NCBI RefSeq assembly: GCF_025698545.1
Contig: NC_068569.1
Span: 3,534,001 to 3,598,000 of the forward strand
DNA length: 64,000 nt
Origin: Gossypium raimondii
Taxonomy: Eukaryota; Streptophyta; Magnoliopsida; Malvales; Malvaceae
Reading direction: 5' to 3'
A program made the position numbers and the translations under genes. Below the pieces are notes generated by a model. It worked only from the letters and a program-made list of their open reading frames with translations. It had not been told where the DNA came from and did not search any database. Positions 1-11,912 of the stretch are shown here, piece after piece; the stretch's first letter is position 1, and each line of letters starts with the position of its first letter.

Positions 1-3000
1 AAAAGAGAAGGGAAACATAAAAAATAAGAAGAAAGAAGAAGCGTCCCTCGACATTATTAATTAACAAGATAATATTCACCAACGATGATTTAACGTGGAA
101 AATGGTGACATTTTTAAGAGAAACAACATCTAAATTTTGGGATTAAAAGAGAAAAAAAAATGAAAGCATTCAATTAAATTTAATTAACTGTTGAATTTAA
201 TCAAACTTTTTAACACGACGATTAAACTAATACTTTTTAGACGATAAAAATAAAAAGATTTAATTTTAAAATCCCTTAAAAAACGAAAGAACATAAAAAA
301 AAACCGAAAGGAATAGTATACCCAAAATTATAGTCTACAAAAACATGACAGAGAAGTAATGAGATTCGTATATATTTCTTACACCTAATTAATTTCTTGT
401 TTGAAAAACATAAAATAATGAATAGTTAGTTGACTATTAAATTCGCTGTTTTTCGGTCAAACTGTTGAATATATCTACCTGTTGATTTAACAATACTTTT
501 TTAAAGTTCATTTCGCACGCTTTCATCTAGAAAGGGCAGAAAGAAGAGATTACGATAATGATTGGCCGACTGTTCCTTTGAAAATTTTGGAAAATAATTT
601 TCATATTATCTAACCTTCTAGAATTTCTAATATTTCATATGTTAGATCAATTTTAATTTAAAAAAGTTAAATAAAATTAATAAAAAACTGAACAAATAAA
701 TTAGCCAAAGAAAGGGTAGTTATTTATACAGTATCAATTGAATATAAAACCCCATAAACATGTTTAAAATGCTTCATGTGTCATAATTTATATTTATAAT
801 AGCATCCTAAATCTACTTACAAAATATTTTTATTTTAATGGTATAAAATAATTACCAAAACAAGCAAATAACTAAATAAAGTGAAGGATTCACTTATAAC
901 AATGTAAAATTTAAGTTATTTTGCTAATTGAGTCTTAACTCGATTGGCATGAATATTGTTGTCAATACAGGAGGACATGAGTTTAAGTATGCTGAAACAC
1001 ATTATCTTCCTATTTATGAGTTGGAAGGGACTATAAGTAGTTTTAGACACTGTGTTAAAAAAATCAGATATGATTAAAACTTATAATGAGATTGTTCAAA
1101 AAAAAAAAACATAAGTGATTGTGCACCACTCTATGACTTTTTATACGATTAATATTTTAATAATCCAACCATCACATTTCATGTAGAGCATGCATGCCAA
1201 ATTTGGTATAAATTAAAACTTTTAACTATTTATTTTATGTAAAAACTTTCGACCGTTAAATGTATATTAATATAGACACTATTTTAGATCGATGTGATAA
1301 AGATATCGATCAACTTAAAATTTACATATATGACAAGTACAAATTATTGATAAATTTAACGGTTAAATTATTAAAATATGATTGGTATAAAAAATTATAA
1401 AATGATATAAAACCACTCAAAAATTACAAAGTGAAAGCATTGCCTTAAATAAAATTCATTATTAAGTTGAACATATCCACATGGTTACAAAAGGAAGTTT
1501 CTTATATTATTAATTTTGTAAAATATTATGACTAAAATAAAAATATGATATCGTGATTAAGTTACAGAGGTGTATGCAATTTTAGAAAAACTTGGAAGCA
1601 ACTTGCTCGTATTATTTTAAAAAATAATGAAGTGGATGGCTTAGAAAAAGCCGAAAGAGTTTCTAGATAGAGAGAAAAATGTAGCACTTAAATTAAATAT
1701 GAAAATGAATATTTAACTAATCGGCTTCAACAACCTGGCAATTAACATTTAAACAATTGATTTGGTGTTTTGTCGCTAACATGACCATTTATTAAAGCTA
1801 TCTTTACAGTTCCCTTGCCGTATGTTTTTATCTAAATCCATATATTACCATTTGTATGTTTATCAAATAAATTTGGATTTTTTATTTTGTCAACATTAAT
1901 CTCATTTAGGAGCGAAACTAGAAATCATTTTTAGGGATCGAAATTAAATTGTAATTTTTACAATAGTAAAAATACAATTTTGACATTTTAATAGTTTACA
2001 TCTTTATCATTTTTAAAGGATTGAATCAAAATTTTATTATTTTTAGGGGGTCAAAGTGTAATTTTACCTTTACTAATTTAAACTTTTAAAATTTTTGAAG
2101 GGTCTAAATGAAATTTTTTCTATTTCCCTGCCAGCCTCTCTAGCTACACCCCGTTCCTATCAAATTTGTTCTTTTTTATACATTGTCTAGAACTACCTAT
2201 CCCCATAGCCCCTCCTCAACCCTTAAATAGGAGAATAATGCGCTTCAACACATTTGAACCCACGTACTCCTACACTGACAATAATACCAATACCGATCAA
2301 ATTAAGACTCAATCTACTTTTATAGTTAAGTTATACTCAGTTTGCTAAATATCCAATACATATAGTTTATTTTCAATATATATGTAACAACTTTAACTAT
2401 TGGTTGTCTATATGTATGTCGAGAATTTTATATAGATAAAATATTTTTTAAATATATCATTACTATTCATAATAACAGAGACATATAAGATGATCATAAA
2501 ATTTATATAATATGAAGTATTAATATATTAAAATTTATATAAAATATATTATTTGAATATGGTTATGATAGTAAAAGTAAAACAAATGTGTTACAAATTT
2601 TGAGATGAATTAAGTAAGCATCAATCTTTTAGTTATGAGGAAAAAGTAAAATAATAGTGGTATTGGGTTAAAACATCCATCTAGTAAATGGGTTTTGAAA
2701 AGGAGAATTGGATCCAATTTCTAAATGTTAGGTCACCTGATTTAATTTCTCTTGCATTTTCGTTTACATTTCTATCAAATTGCAACTGCTATGACCACTT
2801 TTGCTAGAAAGTAGGTTAGAGTTGTATGATTTAAATTTTAAGAGATTACTTGTAAGTTAATTTAAATAAAATATATCTTTTTCCTAGAAGATTTAGTATT
2901 TGTGAGTATAATATATTTAGCATTTATTAGCATAATATATTTCACATTGATTAGAATTAGATTTTTTTCAACCTATAAATAGATTAGTCAAAACTCTTAT

Positions 3001-4554
3001 TGTAATTATTCGAATTTGACATAGTGAATTTTCTTCTCTTCTGCCCGTAGTTTTTTTCCGAAAGGATTTCCACGTAAAAGTCTATGTTCTTTATTTTTTT
3101 TCTCTTTTCTTTACGATATAGTGTCATTACCGACATTCTAATTTTAACTTTAGAAAGTTATGAAAGAAAACCTGGAATTCTATAAAGCTACCAATCCCCA
3201 CCATTTTCCAATTTTATTATTTTCCTTGTTGAACAAGTTGATCCCTTTACATGTTTGGGGAATGTTAAAACATTGTGCGGTTGTTAAGTGAGCAGAATGT
3301 AATTAAAATCTACAACTTAATATGACTTTTAAAAAAAAAAAAAAGTATTGGAAGTGTCTCTCTAACAAATTTATTCCCACAAGGTTTGCACCACAATGAA
3401 GAAAAATTGACCAAGTCAACCACCACAAATGGCTCGTATAAGCCAAAGCCTTTGGCTGTTAACATGTTACCTGGTGCATGAGTACCCAAATGCGAGCATA
3501 GCCAAGTATGAACTCGTTGATTTAAACACCCTTTTATCATGATGCCTTTCTTCATTTCCTTACTTTCAGGCGGCGATGGCTTTAAGTAAATTGAAAGTTA
3601 AGCTGTAAGGATAATAGTCAAATATTTGGATCCTATTGCTTACTTGGGTTTTAATCAACACACAAACAAATACCAGATTAGCGGCCGCTGTAAATATTCT
3701 TTGGAATCTTGTGTGCTAATTCTATGCCAACTCTTATTCCAGTTAAAGATCCATTAATTACATGTTCATACTATACCCTCTCTTCAGAAAATGGAAATCC
3801 TAACTTTGCATTGATTCTTTACTTGCTTTTTTATATTTATGTGAAACTTTGCAAGGATACTAGAATAGACACTGTTTGATACATCAAAACAACATGGGTG
3901 GGTTAAAAAAACAGTTTTTATTTATTTATAAAAATAGTAAAATAATGATACATCCGTTAGATATTGTTTTGTATTTTTCATTTGGGTGTTTTTATAATTG
4001 TTGAATTGATTTAACTCAAATTAGTATAGATTAACCGAGATCATGATTGCCTTTCTAGATTTTGACATCATGAAGCATAAAAACTAGTAGAAAGTTGTGT
4101 TATGAAGTACATGTATGGGGGAGCCATTAAAACTTTAGGCTTTGTTTGTTGGTTCCAAATTGCTTGCTTAGCTACCGGAAGGCCAAAATTTGATTGTTGG
4201 GGCTCATATGACGAGGGGTAACCACGAGTTGCAGGTAGTTAGTAGTACCTATCTCAAGGGCTTGGCCTCGTGAGAATAACCATCGCAACCACAAATTTAA
4301 TGCCTCCAATCGATTCAATGGGATCGTTGCTAAAAAAATGGGGGGGACGGAATAAGTAAATCCCAGTGCATTTTAGAGAACAATAATAAAGAAAAATATG
4401 GGAGTAAATGTGGATAAACACTACTGATTCAATAGAATGAATAAGTTCAAAAACACTTCTAATTATACATATTAAAAAGGGGCGGCAATGCCAGATACAT
4501 AAGTTAGGAATTTGATGCTAATAGGGGCAAAATGGCAACGGCCAAGCCACAAAT
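1..4554. other. AT-rich intergenic stretch, no gene supported
   Basis: This stretch is very AT-rich with many short homopolymers. The few open frames (for example 2166-2348 plus and 3310-3555 minus) have no recognisable domain, no convincing splice partners, and low-complexity ends. The last part (about 4440-4554) is probably the 3' untranslated region of the TIM17 gene that follows on the minus strand. I see no inverted or direct repeats clear enough to call an element. Confidence 0.6.
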
Positions 4555-5262
4555 TCATTTGTATTCAAATGATGGCACCGGAGGAGCATCAAAGCTCTCC
4601 AAAACCTCAGTTCTACTTCCACTGCCTGTAGCTGATTCCTGCTTCTTTCCACCACCAAAAAGTCCTCCAAACCATGAAGATGAAGAATCCAATGAGGAAC
4701 CAGATGATGTTGACGATGACGAAGGTGAGGCCTGCCTCAAGCTGTCAACTGATACTGGGGCTTGGTTTGGCAATTGCCCCATTGGGTATCCAGGCATTCC
4801 AGCTACATTTGGTGCTGGCTCTTCTATCATGATAGGCATTTGTGGTTGACTGAGAAATTTATTCAACATGATTCCAGCTCCTTCAATCAATGCAAGCAAA
4901 ACCCCACCAAACACTGCTGATCTGGAAGCTGCACCAAGTCCTTGACGCATTGAAAGAAACCCTCCGGTGGCAGCACCAGCTATAATCGAGTTCCATGGAT
5001 CTTCTTTCTGTCGGAGGTACACCATGGTGCAATCAAAGGTGGAGAAAAGGCCACCCCAAACAGCAAAGCTACCACCGACGCGAGGGGCATTCATACGAAC
5101 TGCTTGTGTTCCTCCCATCAACCGAGCTCCACTTGGGGAGTTATATGTGCCTTTCAAGAAGTGAAAGGCGGCACCTCCAACGGCACCCATGCCAAAAGCA
5201 CCACCAATATCATCGAGTATTCGATCAGGGCATGGCTCTCGAGATGTTTCTGGAGTTCCCAT
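4555..5262 (-). CDS. TIM17-2: TIM17-type mitochondrial inner membrane translocase subunit
   Basis: A single uninterrupted frame of 235 residues. The N-terminal ~130 residues are a Tim17/Tim22/Tim23-family domain: a short Cys-containing leader (REPCPDRILDDIGGAFGMG), then Gly- and Ala-rich hydrophobic segments with GxxxG-like spacing (GGAAFHFLKG, GGSFAVWGGLFSTFDC, AGAATGGFLSMRQG, GGVLLALIEGAGIML). The remaining ~100 residues form a Pro/Ser-rich tail with SSSSSTSSGSS-like runs and GGLFGGGKK, the C-terminal extension of plant TIM17-2 proteins. Known role of the family: with TIM23 it forms the inner-membrane channel that moves presequence proteins into the matrix. The coding part has no intron. 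A donor-like site (CTCAAGATCGAG then GTAAAA) on the minus strand near 5698 suggests an intron in the 5' leader, which is inference. Family assignment is firm; the exact paralogue number is less so. Confidence 0.95.
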   Translation of the reverse strand: MGTPETSREPCPDRILDDIGGAFGMGAVGGAAFHFLKGTYNSPSGARLMGGTQAVRMNAPRVGGSFAVWGGLFSTFDCTMVYLRQKEDPWNSIIAGAATGGFLSMRQGLGAASRSAVFGGVLLALIEGAGIMLNKFLSQPQMPIMIEEPAPNVAGMPGYPMGQLPNQAPVSVDSLRQASPSSSSTSSGSSLDSSSSWFGGLFGGGKKQESATGSGSRTEVLESFDAPPVPSFEYK

Positions 5263-5788
5263 GATTCACAAAAAGACAGTACCCTTTCTATTAAAAAAGC
5301 CTGAAGTTCTAAACTTCCCTACAAAATTACAAACTTAGATTTGTTTAGGACAACGGTTCAGCAAACATTAACCTAGTCTGACTGCAACAAAATAACGTTA
5401 ATTACAAACTTCAATGATCCATAAACCAAACAAAACCAACACAGAAAGGCATATAATAAAACCCATAAAATAGCAAAATCCTATCGTATCAAGTGACGTA
5501 AAAAATGAAACCTTCTCAAAGAAAAGAACATAAAAGCGATCCAAGCTAAAACCCCATGGAACAAAATAAGAACGGAGTAAAACCCTAGAAAAACATCACT
5601 TTTGAGACCATGAACTGCATAACCTAGAAACTATTTGGGACAAATAAAAGAAAATAACTTTATTGTATTGCATGAGTGAAACTATCGAATTTTTACCTCG
5701 ATCTTGAGTGGAAAACAGGGATCACTAACGCATAAAAGATTTTGATTATTATCGATGAAACAAGCAGGGAGGATATGAAGTAAACCAT

Positions 5789-5931
5789 AAACCCTAAAAG
5801 GCCTGAACCTTTGGGCTAGCAAAGAAACCTCTTTTTTTTTTTTCTTTTTTTGGGCATTGGGTTTTCTCTGGCCTTTTCTTTTTCTATATATGTAATGGCT
5901 TGCATAAATTGATGGTCTTCGCCTTTGGGCT
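5789..5931 (-). promoter_or_regulatory. TIM17 upstream region with telo-box and site II motifs
   Basis: Upstream of the minus-strand TIM17 gene, the sequence holds a telo-box (AAACCCTAA, 5789-5797) and two TGGGCT site II motifs (5812-5817 and 5926-5931). This combination is known from promoters of plant genes for mitochondrial and translation proteins, which suits a mitochondrial import subunit. Function here is inferred from motif and position only; the motifs are short. Confidence 0.4.
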
Positions 5932-6137
5932 TCTTTTGTGGATCTTCTTTAGAGGCTTCTTCATTTATTACTCTTTTTAACTGTAATTTTCATATTTTCA
6001 AATAAATTAAATCTTTTTTATACAAATATATATTTATTTTTAATTAGGAGGATTGTTCTTTTTATAGGGACAAAAATTATTTACAATTTAATAAAGGTAA
6101 CCAATGTAATATATTTTTTTGTTTAATATAAAAAAGG

Positions 6138-7546
6138 ATTAAATATAAATTTGGTACTCAAATTTGTCCATTTCCCCGAATTGATATTTATGTTTTTTGT
6201 CCCAAATTGGTACCCAAATTTTTTTACGTTTACTATATTGGTACCCGAGTTTAACGCCGTTATTTTTTTGCTAACATGGTAGCTCTAGCCATCTGTGCGC
6301 CTCCACATGGACCGCTATTATTCCAACCCTAATCGCCCTGCTTCTTCACCCATCTGGCCTCTTCCGATGAGCTCTCCAACCAACGACGACACTAGAGTTG
6401 CGTGGAGATTCCCTTCTCCTCTTTTTTCCCATTCTACTAATACGACAACAATGACAACAACGAGATTCCCTTCTCCTTCTCTTCTTCTTTCCCTTCACTT
6501 ATTTTTTCAGAAAATCCTTGGTAACAGCTCCCACCTACCAAATTTTCTTCTCCAAACCATTAATCCATTTTCAATTCTCTCTTTTTAAGTCCAACTAACT
6601 GCTTAAGCCTATTTTGTACTTCAATGTTTAAGTTCTCTTTAAACAAGAAACCATCTTCTGCAAAGGTTGTCGGTTGTATTTCAAGGTAGATTTATTGCAA
6701 ATTTTTTGGAATTAAAATTTGCATGTTGTGTCAATGAAACCTTTGATTCTTTTGAGCCAAACAATATTGTAAGTCTTTAAATATTGAATTGGGGTTTAAA
6801 AGAAACATTGAAATAATTTTTATGTTTTCTTTTTTTAGCCATAAAAATTGGGTGGTGATTTGATTAACTGAGCTTTGTACCTAAATTGAGTTTAATACAA
6901 CAATCTTTCAACCCTCGTTACTTCCAATGTGTTCGCAAAGCTCTCGACGAACTACTTGACAATTTTACCATCTCATCCTTCAATTTCAGGCCACCCTATC
7001 GTTTTCGCCAATCAAGACTTCCTAAAAATGCTGGATTATTCCCTAGAAGAAGTGATTGGCCAAAACGACAAGATATCTCAGGACCCCAAAACCAATTGAA
7101 GAACAATGATGGAAATAAGGGAAGCGATTTGACAAGAGAGGGATAAAAGTTAATCCCTTTAAATTTTTCTTCAATTTATTCTTCCTCCTAACATGGTGAA
7201 AGTTTGAGAACCACTGCTCATATCGGAGAGTGGTGGTTCATGTCAATAGAGGCAAAGACGATGGGATCTTTGAGAGAAGAAAAGAAAAAGACAATAAAGA
7301 GAAGAAATAAAATAAATGGAGTCAAAAGGTGAAAAAAAAATGAAAGGATAAATAAATGAAAAGAAAAATTGCAAATAGCAATCCATATGGTGGTGTGCGA
7401 ATGCTAGCGTTGCCATGTCGGCAAAAAGGTAATGACATTAGGCTCGGGTATTAGTATAGTGAAAAAAAGTACCAAAATGAGACAAAAAAAATCCATAAAT
7501 ATTAATTTAGGAAAAATGGACAAATTTAAATACCAATTTCATAAAT
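6138..7546. mobile_element. TIR element (Pack-MULE-like) carrying a LOV gene fragment
   Basis: About 140 bp at the left (6138-6283) recurs inverted at the right (about 7412-7546). Shared blocks include AAATTTGTCCATTT, ATATTTATG, TTTTTTGTC, TTGGTAC, ACTATA, TACCCGAG and ACATGG. No clean target duplication is visible, so the insertion is old or its edges are eroded. The interior is richer in GC than the flanks and holds a PAS/LOV gene fragment (listed separately) plus an unrecognised ORF-like part (6295-6588). Long terminal inverted repeats around captured host-gene sequence are the hallmark of Pack-MULEs. No transposase is seen. The superfamily call is inference. Confidence 0.65.
6886..7143 (+). 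pseudogene. Captured PAS/LOV-domain fragment (PLPB/Twin-LOV type)
   Basis: The plus strand reads SFNPRYFQCVRKALDELLDNFTIS, broken here into two parts by a one-base shift, then in the next frame GHPIVFANQDFLKMLDYSLE, EVIGQNDKISQDPKTN, a stop, RTMMEIREAI, another stop. This is the N-terminal half of a plant LOV domain: (D)P-SISGHPIVFA, FLKM, EEVIGxN, QxPxTN and the following MEIREAI. At least one frameshift and two stops show it is not coding now. The position normally held by the flavin-binding Cys (GRNCRF in active LOV domains) reads QNDKIS. It lies between the terminal inverted repeats of the 6138-7546 element, so it was most likely captured from a host gene. The best family match by eye is the PAS/LOV protein B (Twin-LOV) group; phototropin or ZTL-type LOV domains are less like it. 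Confidence 0.65.
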
Positions 7547-7549
7547 AAT

Positions 7550-8819
7550 AGAGATAGTTAGTAAAACAGTTAATTAGTGCATCAAATAGTTGTGAAAAAT
7601 AAATTAATACATATTTCAAGTCAACTTGGTGAGGTCTTTTCGCTGTGATGATTGGTAAGCTTGAAGGATTTTAAGGTGGAATTGGAGTTATTAACCTGGC
7701 GGCAAGAGAAACATAAAAATTTGGATTTCGGAATATATTTTGTATAAATACTAATATTCGTCACACTCAATAGAATAATATTTAGTATTAAATTCTTTTT
7801 ATATTTTGGAAGTAATGATTTTAATTTCATTATTTTAAAAAATATGAAAAAGAATTGATTTAAAGAAAATGTTATTTATTTAATTTTTTAATTGAGTTAA
7901 TACTAGATTAAATTGATTAATTTGTGACACCAAGTCAATTAAGTATTTTGTATAAGTACTACATTATGCCACACCCATCATATGAGTGAAAAATATATAT
8001 AAAAATATACTTTTTAAATTTTACATAAAAGTAAATGAGATTTTGATCGAAATAACAAAATTAAGATTTTGAGATTTTGGTATCTTAGGTTTAAATTGCA
8101 TATTTATTCTTGGTATATATAAAAGATAAAATAAACCTGATAATAATATTTATTATTTTTTAAATAGAATAAAATTTTAATTATTTTCCAATTGTCCGAT
8201 TAACTTGTGCTTATATGGTACCCGTTAGTGAAGGAATGAAGCAGTGGTGGTGGCAACTAACTACTTTTCTTCCTTTTCTTGTAACGCAAGTCACTAGGGG
8301 AATTCAACCAATCTTTGTCCTCTTGAATTTCAGAAGTGGTTTGATACAGTTGCTGCAAATCAGAAGCAAAATGGACAATTCCCCTCTCCTTGCAATGCTT
8401 CTGAGGGTGGACTTTGGCTACTTTGAAACTAATCTCTCTCTCAATCAACAGCAAAAAAAAAAAAAAAAACAGTAATAGTCCTTCCATTTTAGAAAACAAA
8501 ACATTCTAAACATCATTAAAACAAAATCTTAAAAGTCAATTACAAGCATGTCAAAAGAGATTATAAAGTCCCATCAAGTTTCCATTTCCAAATACCTAGT
8601 TGACCTCTACAAGTACATAAAAAGGAAGAGCAACATTAAATTTGAAATCCATCAAAATATATTCACAAACTTATTCTATGAACATCATAGCTCATATACC
8701 AACTTTCATGAAATGGATTGCAAATCATAGATTTGTAGTTTTGAAACCCCAAACTTCCATGCCACCACAACTTCTTCACTTGAAACATAAGAAAATGCAT
8801 CCTCTTTTAAATGTTAACT
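7550..8819. other. AT-rich spacer, no gene supported
   Basis: This is AT-rich sequence between the TIR element and the 3' end of the Aux/IAA gene. Open frames at 8215-8475, 8257-8499 and 8548-8730 overlap each other and a poly-A run (8451-8470), and show no domain. The part from about 8500 upward is probably 3' untranslated sequence of the Aux/IAA gene. Confidence 0.5.
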
Positions 8820-10626
8820 TCAAATATGAACAGCAGGATCAAATGGTGCCTTTTCTTTCTCATTGCTGCAAACTGAAAGCACCCAAGTTCACCATGGTTC
8901 TTAGAAATTTGGTCAATACTTTCAGTTTTATAAATTTCTTGATAAAATGAAAAAAAAAAGGGTATAACTTACTTTGTAGAGTTGAAAGTTCAGAACTCTT
9001 CAATACATGCAACCTCTTTGCAGTAGAAACAAACATGCTGCCAAAATATATGAATTCCAGGATCAAAACTATCGGAACCAAAATAAAAATATAAATTGTC
9101 ATAAAACGAAATAATTTATATGTATACATATATATAGTTTGATTCAAGTTTATGTAAAGGTAACCATGAGGCTGAACTATCGATAGTATGCCAGCTAGTT
9201 TTCATCTTGAAGAAACCGATGTTCTTGTCTTGAAATTTGCAGTTGAATAACAGTTGAAATATTCGCTTTTTAAGGCCTGTTACAGATAAAAATGCTTACT
9301 TCCATGGGACATCACCAACTAGGATCCTGTCTCCTTCATCATCTTCATAAATTAGGGTATATTCCCCACTTCCAGCTAATGGACCAGCTTCTGCTTTCGC
9401 TGATTCCTTGGCCTTGCTTTCGTTTTGGGTGGCAGATGGATCTCTTTGAGCTAAGATATAATTATAAAACAGAACAAGCTAACATAAAATAAGATATAAT
9501 TAAGGGTGATAGAAGGGACATTTAGTATTATCTGGTTTATAGACTAACCTGCAAGCAAACCACTGAATAGATCATCTATAGCAAGTGAGAGTTCCTCATA
9601 GCTGTTATAGGCACTGAGATTTACTTTCCTTCCAATAGGGATTCCTTCCATGTTGATCTTTACAAATAACTGAGTTTTGGGATTTTCTGGTTTTCCTCCA
9701 GTGTCCTTGTCATTTGAGGATTCAGAAGCCGGCTTGGACAAGCTGTTGCTCGCAATATTTTTCCGGAATGATCGAATTGGAGGCCACCCCACAACTGGGG
9801 AATATTCAATTCTGCTCATTTTTAGGCAGTAAATAAGAAGAAAAATTATCATACTTGAATGGTATCAGCCAAGGGCTAACATGCTTGAATCAAACCATGC
9901 TCAGCTCTTAGCTGAAAGTTATCTACATTTAAATATACTTCGTTTTTTAGCTAAGAAAATACAGTTTTCTACCCTTTCTTTTATCTTATTTAAAGATCAG
10001 AGTAATAGTTTTTCTATGGCTTTTGTTATGAACCAAGTAGTAAAATGACACAAGCAAAGTATAAAAAGTTAAAGGAATAACAACCTTTTATTGGAGGTAA
10101 TGTTAGTGGAGGCATCTGGATCAGCAGTAGCAAGACTACAACATGCTTTCCCATCAGCAAACTGAACCTCTCCCACTGCCATCCTAGGGCTACATGGCTG
10201 CTTAAAGTCTTCAGCCATTCCAGCAAGCTTCTTGGAGACTGGTAAGTTCCGGAAAAATGAAGCCTTTGAATGTTGTGGCTCCTCCTTGGTGTCTTTAGAA
10301 AACGCAGAATATATTGTAGAACCTGAGGACCATGGAGTTGGAGGAAGATTAACTTTATCACCTATTTTTTCAATACAAGAAATCTTTTGGCATTGGTTTT
10401 TGGTAGTATCTACGGGCCACTCTTTCTCTCCTGTTCTTGTTTCAGCTGTGTGTTGGAAAGCTCTCTTTGTTCCATGAGTTGTATTTCTGTTGTAGTCTAG
10501 AGCTTCCCCAGGTGGACCAAGCCTCAGTTCCAACTTCTTGTCCTCTGAGACTTTATGATTTACTAGCCATTCTTTGTTCATAAGATTAAGAAACTGAGGA
10601 TAATCCACCATCTTATCAGTCACCAT
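8820..10626 (-). CDS. IAA26: Aux/IAA auxin-response repressor (IAA26/IAA18 type)
   Basis: Five exons join in frame into 357 residues: 10626-10085, 9811-9549, 9450-9300, 9037-8973, 8872-8820, all with GT-AG introns. Domain I is the EAR repression motif LELRLGPPGE (residues 32-41). Domain II is the degron VVGWPPI (about 187-193), the site where TIR1/AFB F-box receptors bind with auxin. Domains III and IV (about 225-345) form the PB1 dimerisation fold, with FVKINMEG carrying the invariant Lys and YEDDEGDRILVGDVPW the acidic face. The long acidic/polar N-terminal half and the KR motifs before domain II fit the IAA18/IAA26 subgroup. Known role: nuclear repressor of ARF transcription factors, destroyed when auxin is present. 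The start at 10626 is the first Met; a second Met five residues on is possible. The degron reads GWPPI where GWPPV is the common form. Confidence 0.93.
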
Positions 10627-10725
10627 AAGAAGGGAAAATTATGAAAGTGATTCTAGCTGGTTGAACTAAGAAACAATGTTTTGGTTCTTAGAGAAAAAGA
10701 CTCAACTCAGTGGAAGATAAGTGCA

Positions 10726-11074
10726 GAGACAATACTGAAACAGATAATAGGATTAAATATGCCTACTTGTGTCTACCTAGAGGCTAAACCAACAACAACA
10801 CAAAATATCTAAGTACTTCACCAGCCTATATATATAAAAATTTGTTGCATTTCCATGGAGAAAGGCAATTTATGGGAATAAAATTACTTAGTGATATATG
10901 ACAAGCTTGTGGGGGGAAATATAGCTAGGTGTGGCTCTTTTTAACTTCTTTGAAGTTTGCTCTCCTAGTTTCCTCTGGAGACTGAGTTTAGCACAGACAA
11001 ATGAAAACTGCAGAAAGAACAGCTTGCACATAATGGTGATGCATAACCTAGACAAGACAACTTTGTTCTGTCTC
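10726..11074 (-). promoter_or_regulatory. Upstream region of Aux/IAA gene with two auxin-response elements
   Basis: Two TGTCTC-type auxin-response elements lie upstream of the Aux/IAA start: GAGACA at 10726-10731 (100 bp above the ATG) and TGTCTC at 11069-11074 (about 445 bp above). ARF proteins bind this hexamer, and Aux/IAA genes are classic auxin-induced targets. A six-base motif occurs by chance, so function is inferred from context only. Confidence 0.4.
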
Positions 11075-11285
11075 GTTTTTTGTCAAGAACCAAATGGGTA
11101 GCCTAGACTCTTTATGATGCCTTATCCTAGGCTTTTAGGCAGATAGATAGACATTGCAAATGATAAGGACAGTATCACTGTTCATTTCCATTCATATATA
11201 ATGAAAACAACTTGATGCATACATTTATACATTTGATTGAATACATATCCTCTACTGATTTCCCATAAAAACAATCTTATATATA

Positions 11286-11317
11286 TGTATGTGTGTGTGT
11301 GTGTGTGTGTACACACA
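11286..11317. repeat. (TG)n microsatellite
   Basis: An uninterrupted run of about ten TG units follows ATATATGTA and leads into ACACAC, so the right edge can fold back on the left. It is a simple sequence repeat only. Confidence 0.8.
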
Positions 11318-11912
11318 TACGCGCATTTATAATGGTTCAAAAGAAGAAAGAAAATGAACCATTTGTTGTATTTAACTACAGTTTGGTTAGTAGTAGTATA
11401 CGTAAACCCAGTCAACTCCTCTCATGTGTAGAAAACAAGGATATATTTTCTTTAATAGTTGAACTGAGAAGCTAGAATATTGATAAGGTCTTGATTTAAA
11501 AGAGAACTCCAAAAAGTAATAATTACATACATTTACAAATGCCTTCGGTTTTGTCATTATTAAACTGTTGACTCTTAATACTCTTTCAAGCATGCTTTCT
11601 GCAATCCGCGTTTCATGGATGGGTGGAGACGCCTACCTTTTGCCTTGATGGGTTTAGCATTTCAGAAAATGAAAGTTATTATTAACGAGTTGCTATATAT
11701 ACATATATATATAAGGATTCAAATTGAGACCCCAAACATGGTTTTAGTTGCCATTTTGTTTGTTTATAATGATTGTAGATGCAACGAATGTAATTACGGT
11801 AAAATTACAATGAATATCGACAATGAAGAAAACCCGAATCGTAAAATAATAACTATATTGTCATGTTACAGCCACTATTTAAATGGTGTATATATACGTA
11901 CTTGTGTTCTAT

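Noticed and set aside
3310-3555. 81-residue minus-strand frame with several Cys residues
   Set aside because: No recognisable domain, ends in a poly-Phe run from a T/A tract, and no splice partners nearby.
3679-3688. AGCGGCCGCT, containing a NotI site, as possible vector sequence
   Set aside because: An isolated 8-base site in otherwise plant-like sequence with no vector or linker sequence around it.
4532-5304. Several plus-strand open frames over TIM17
   Set aside because: They lie opposite the clear TIM17 gene and have no family features of their own.
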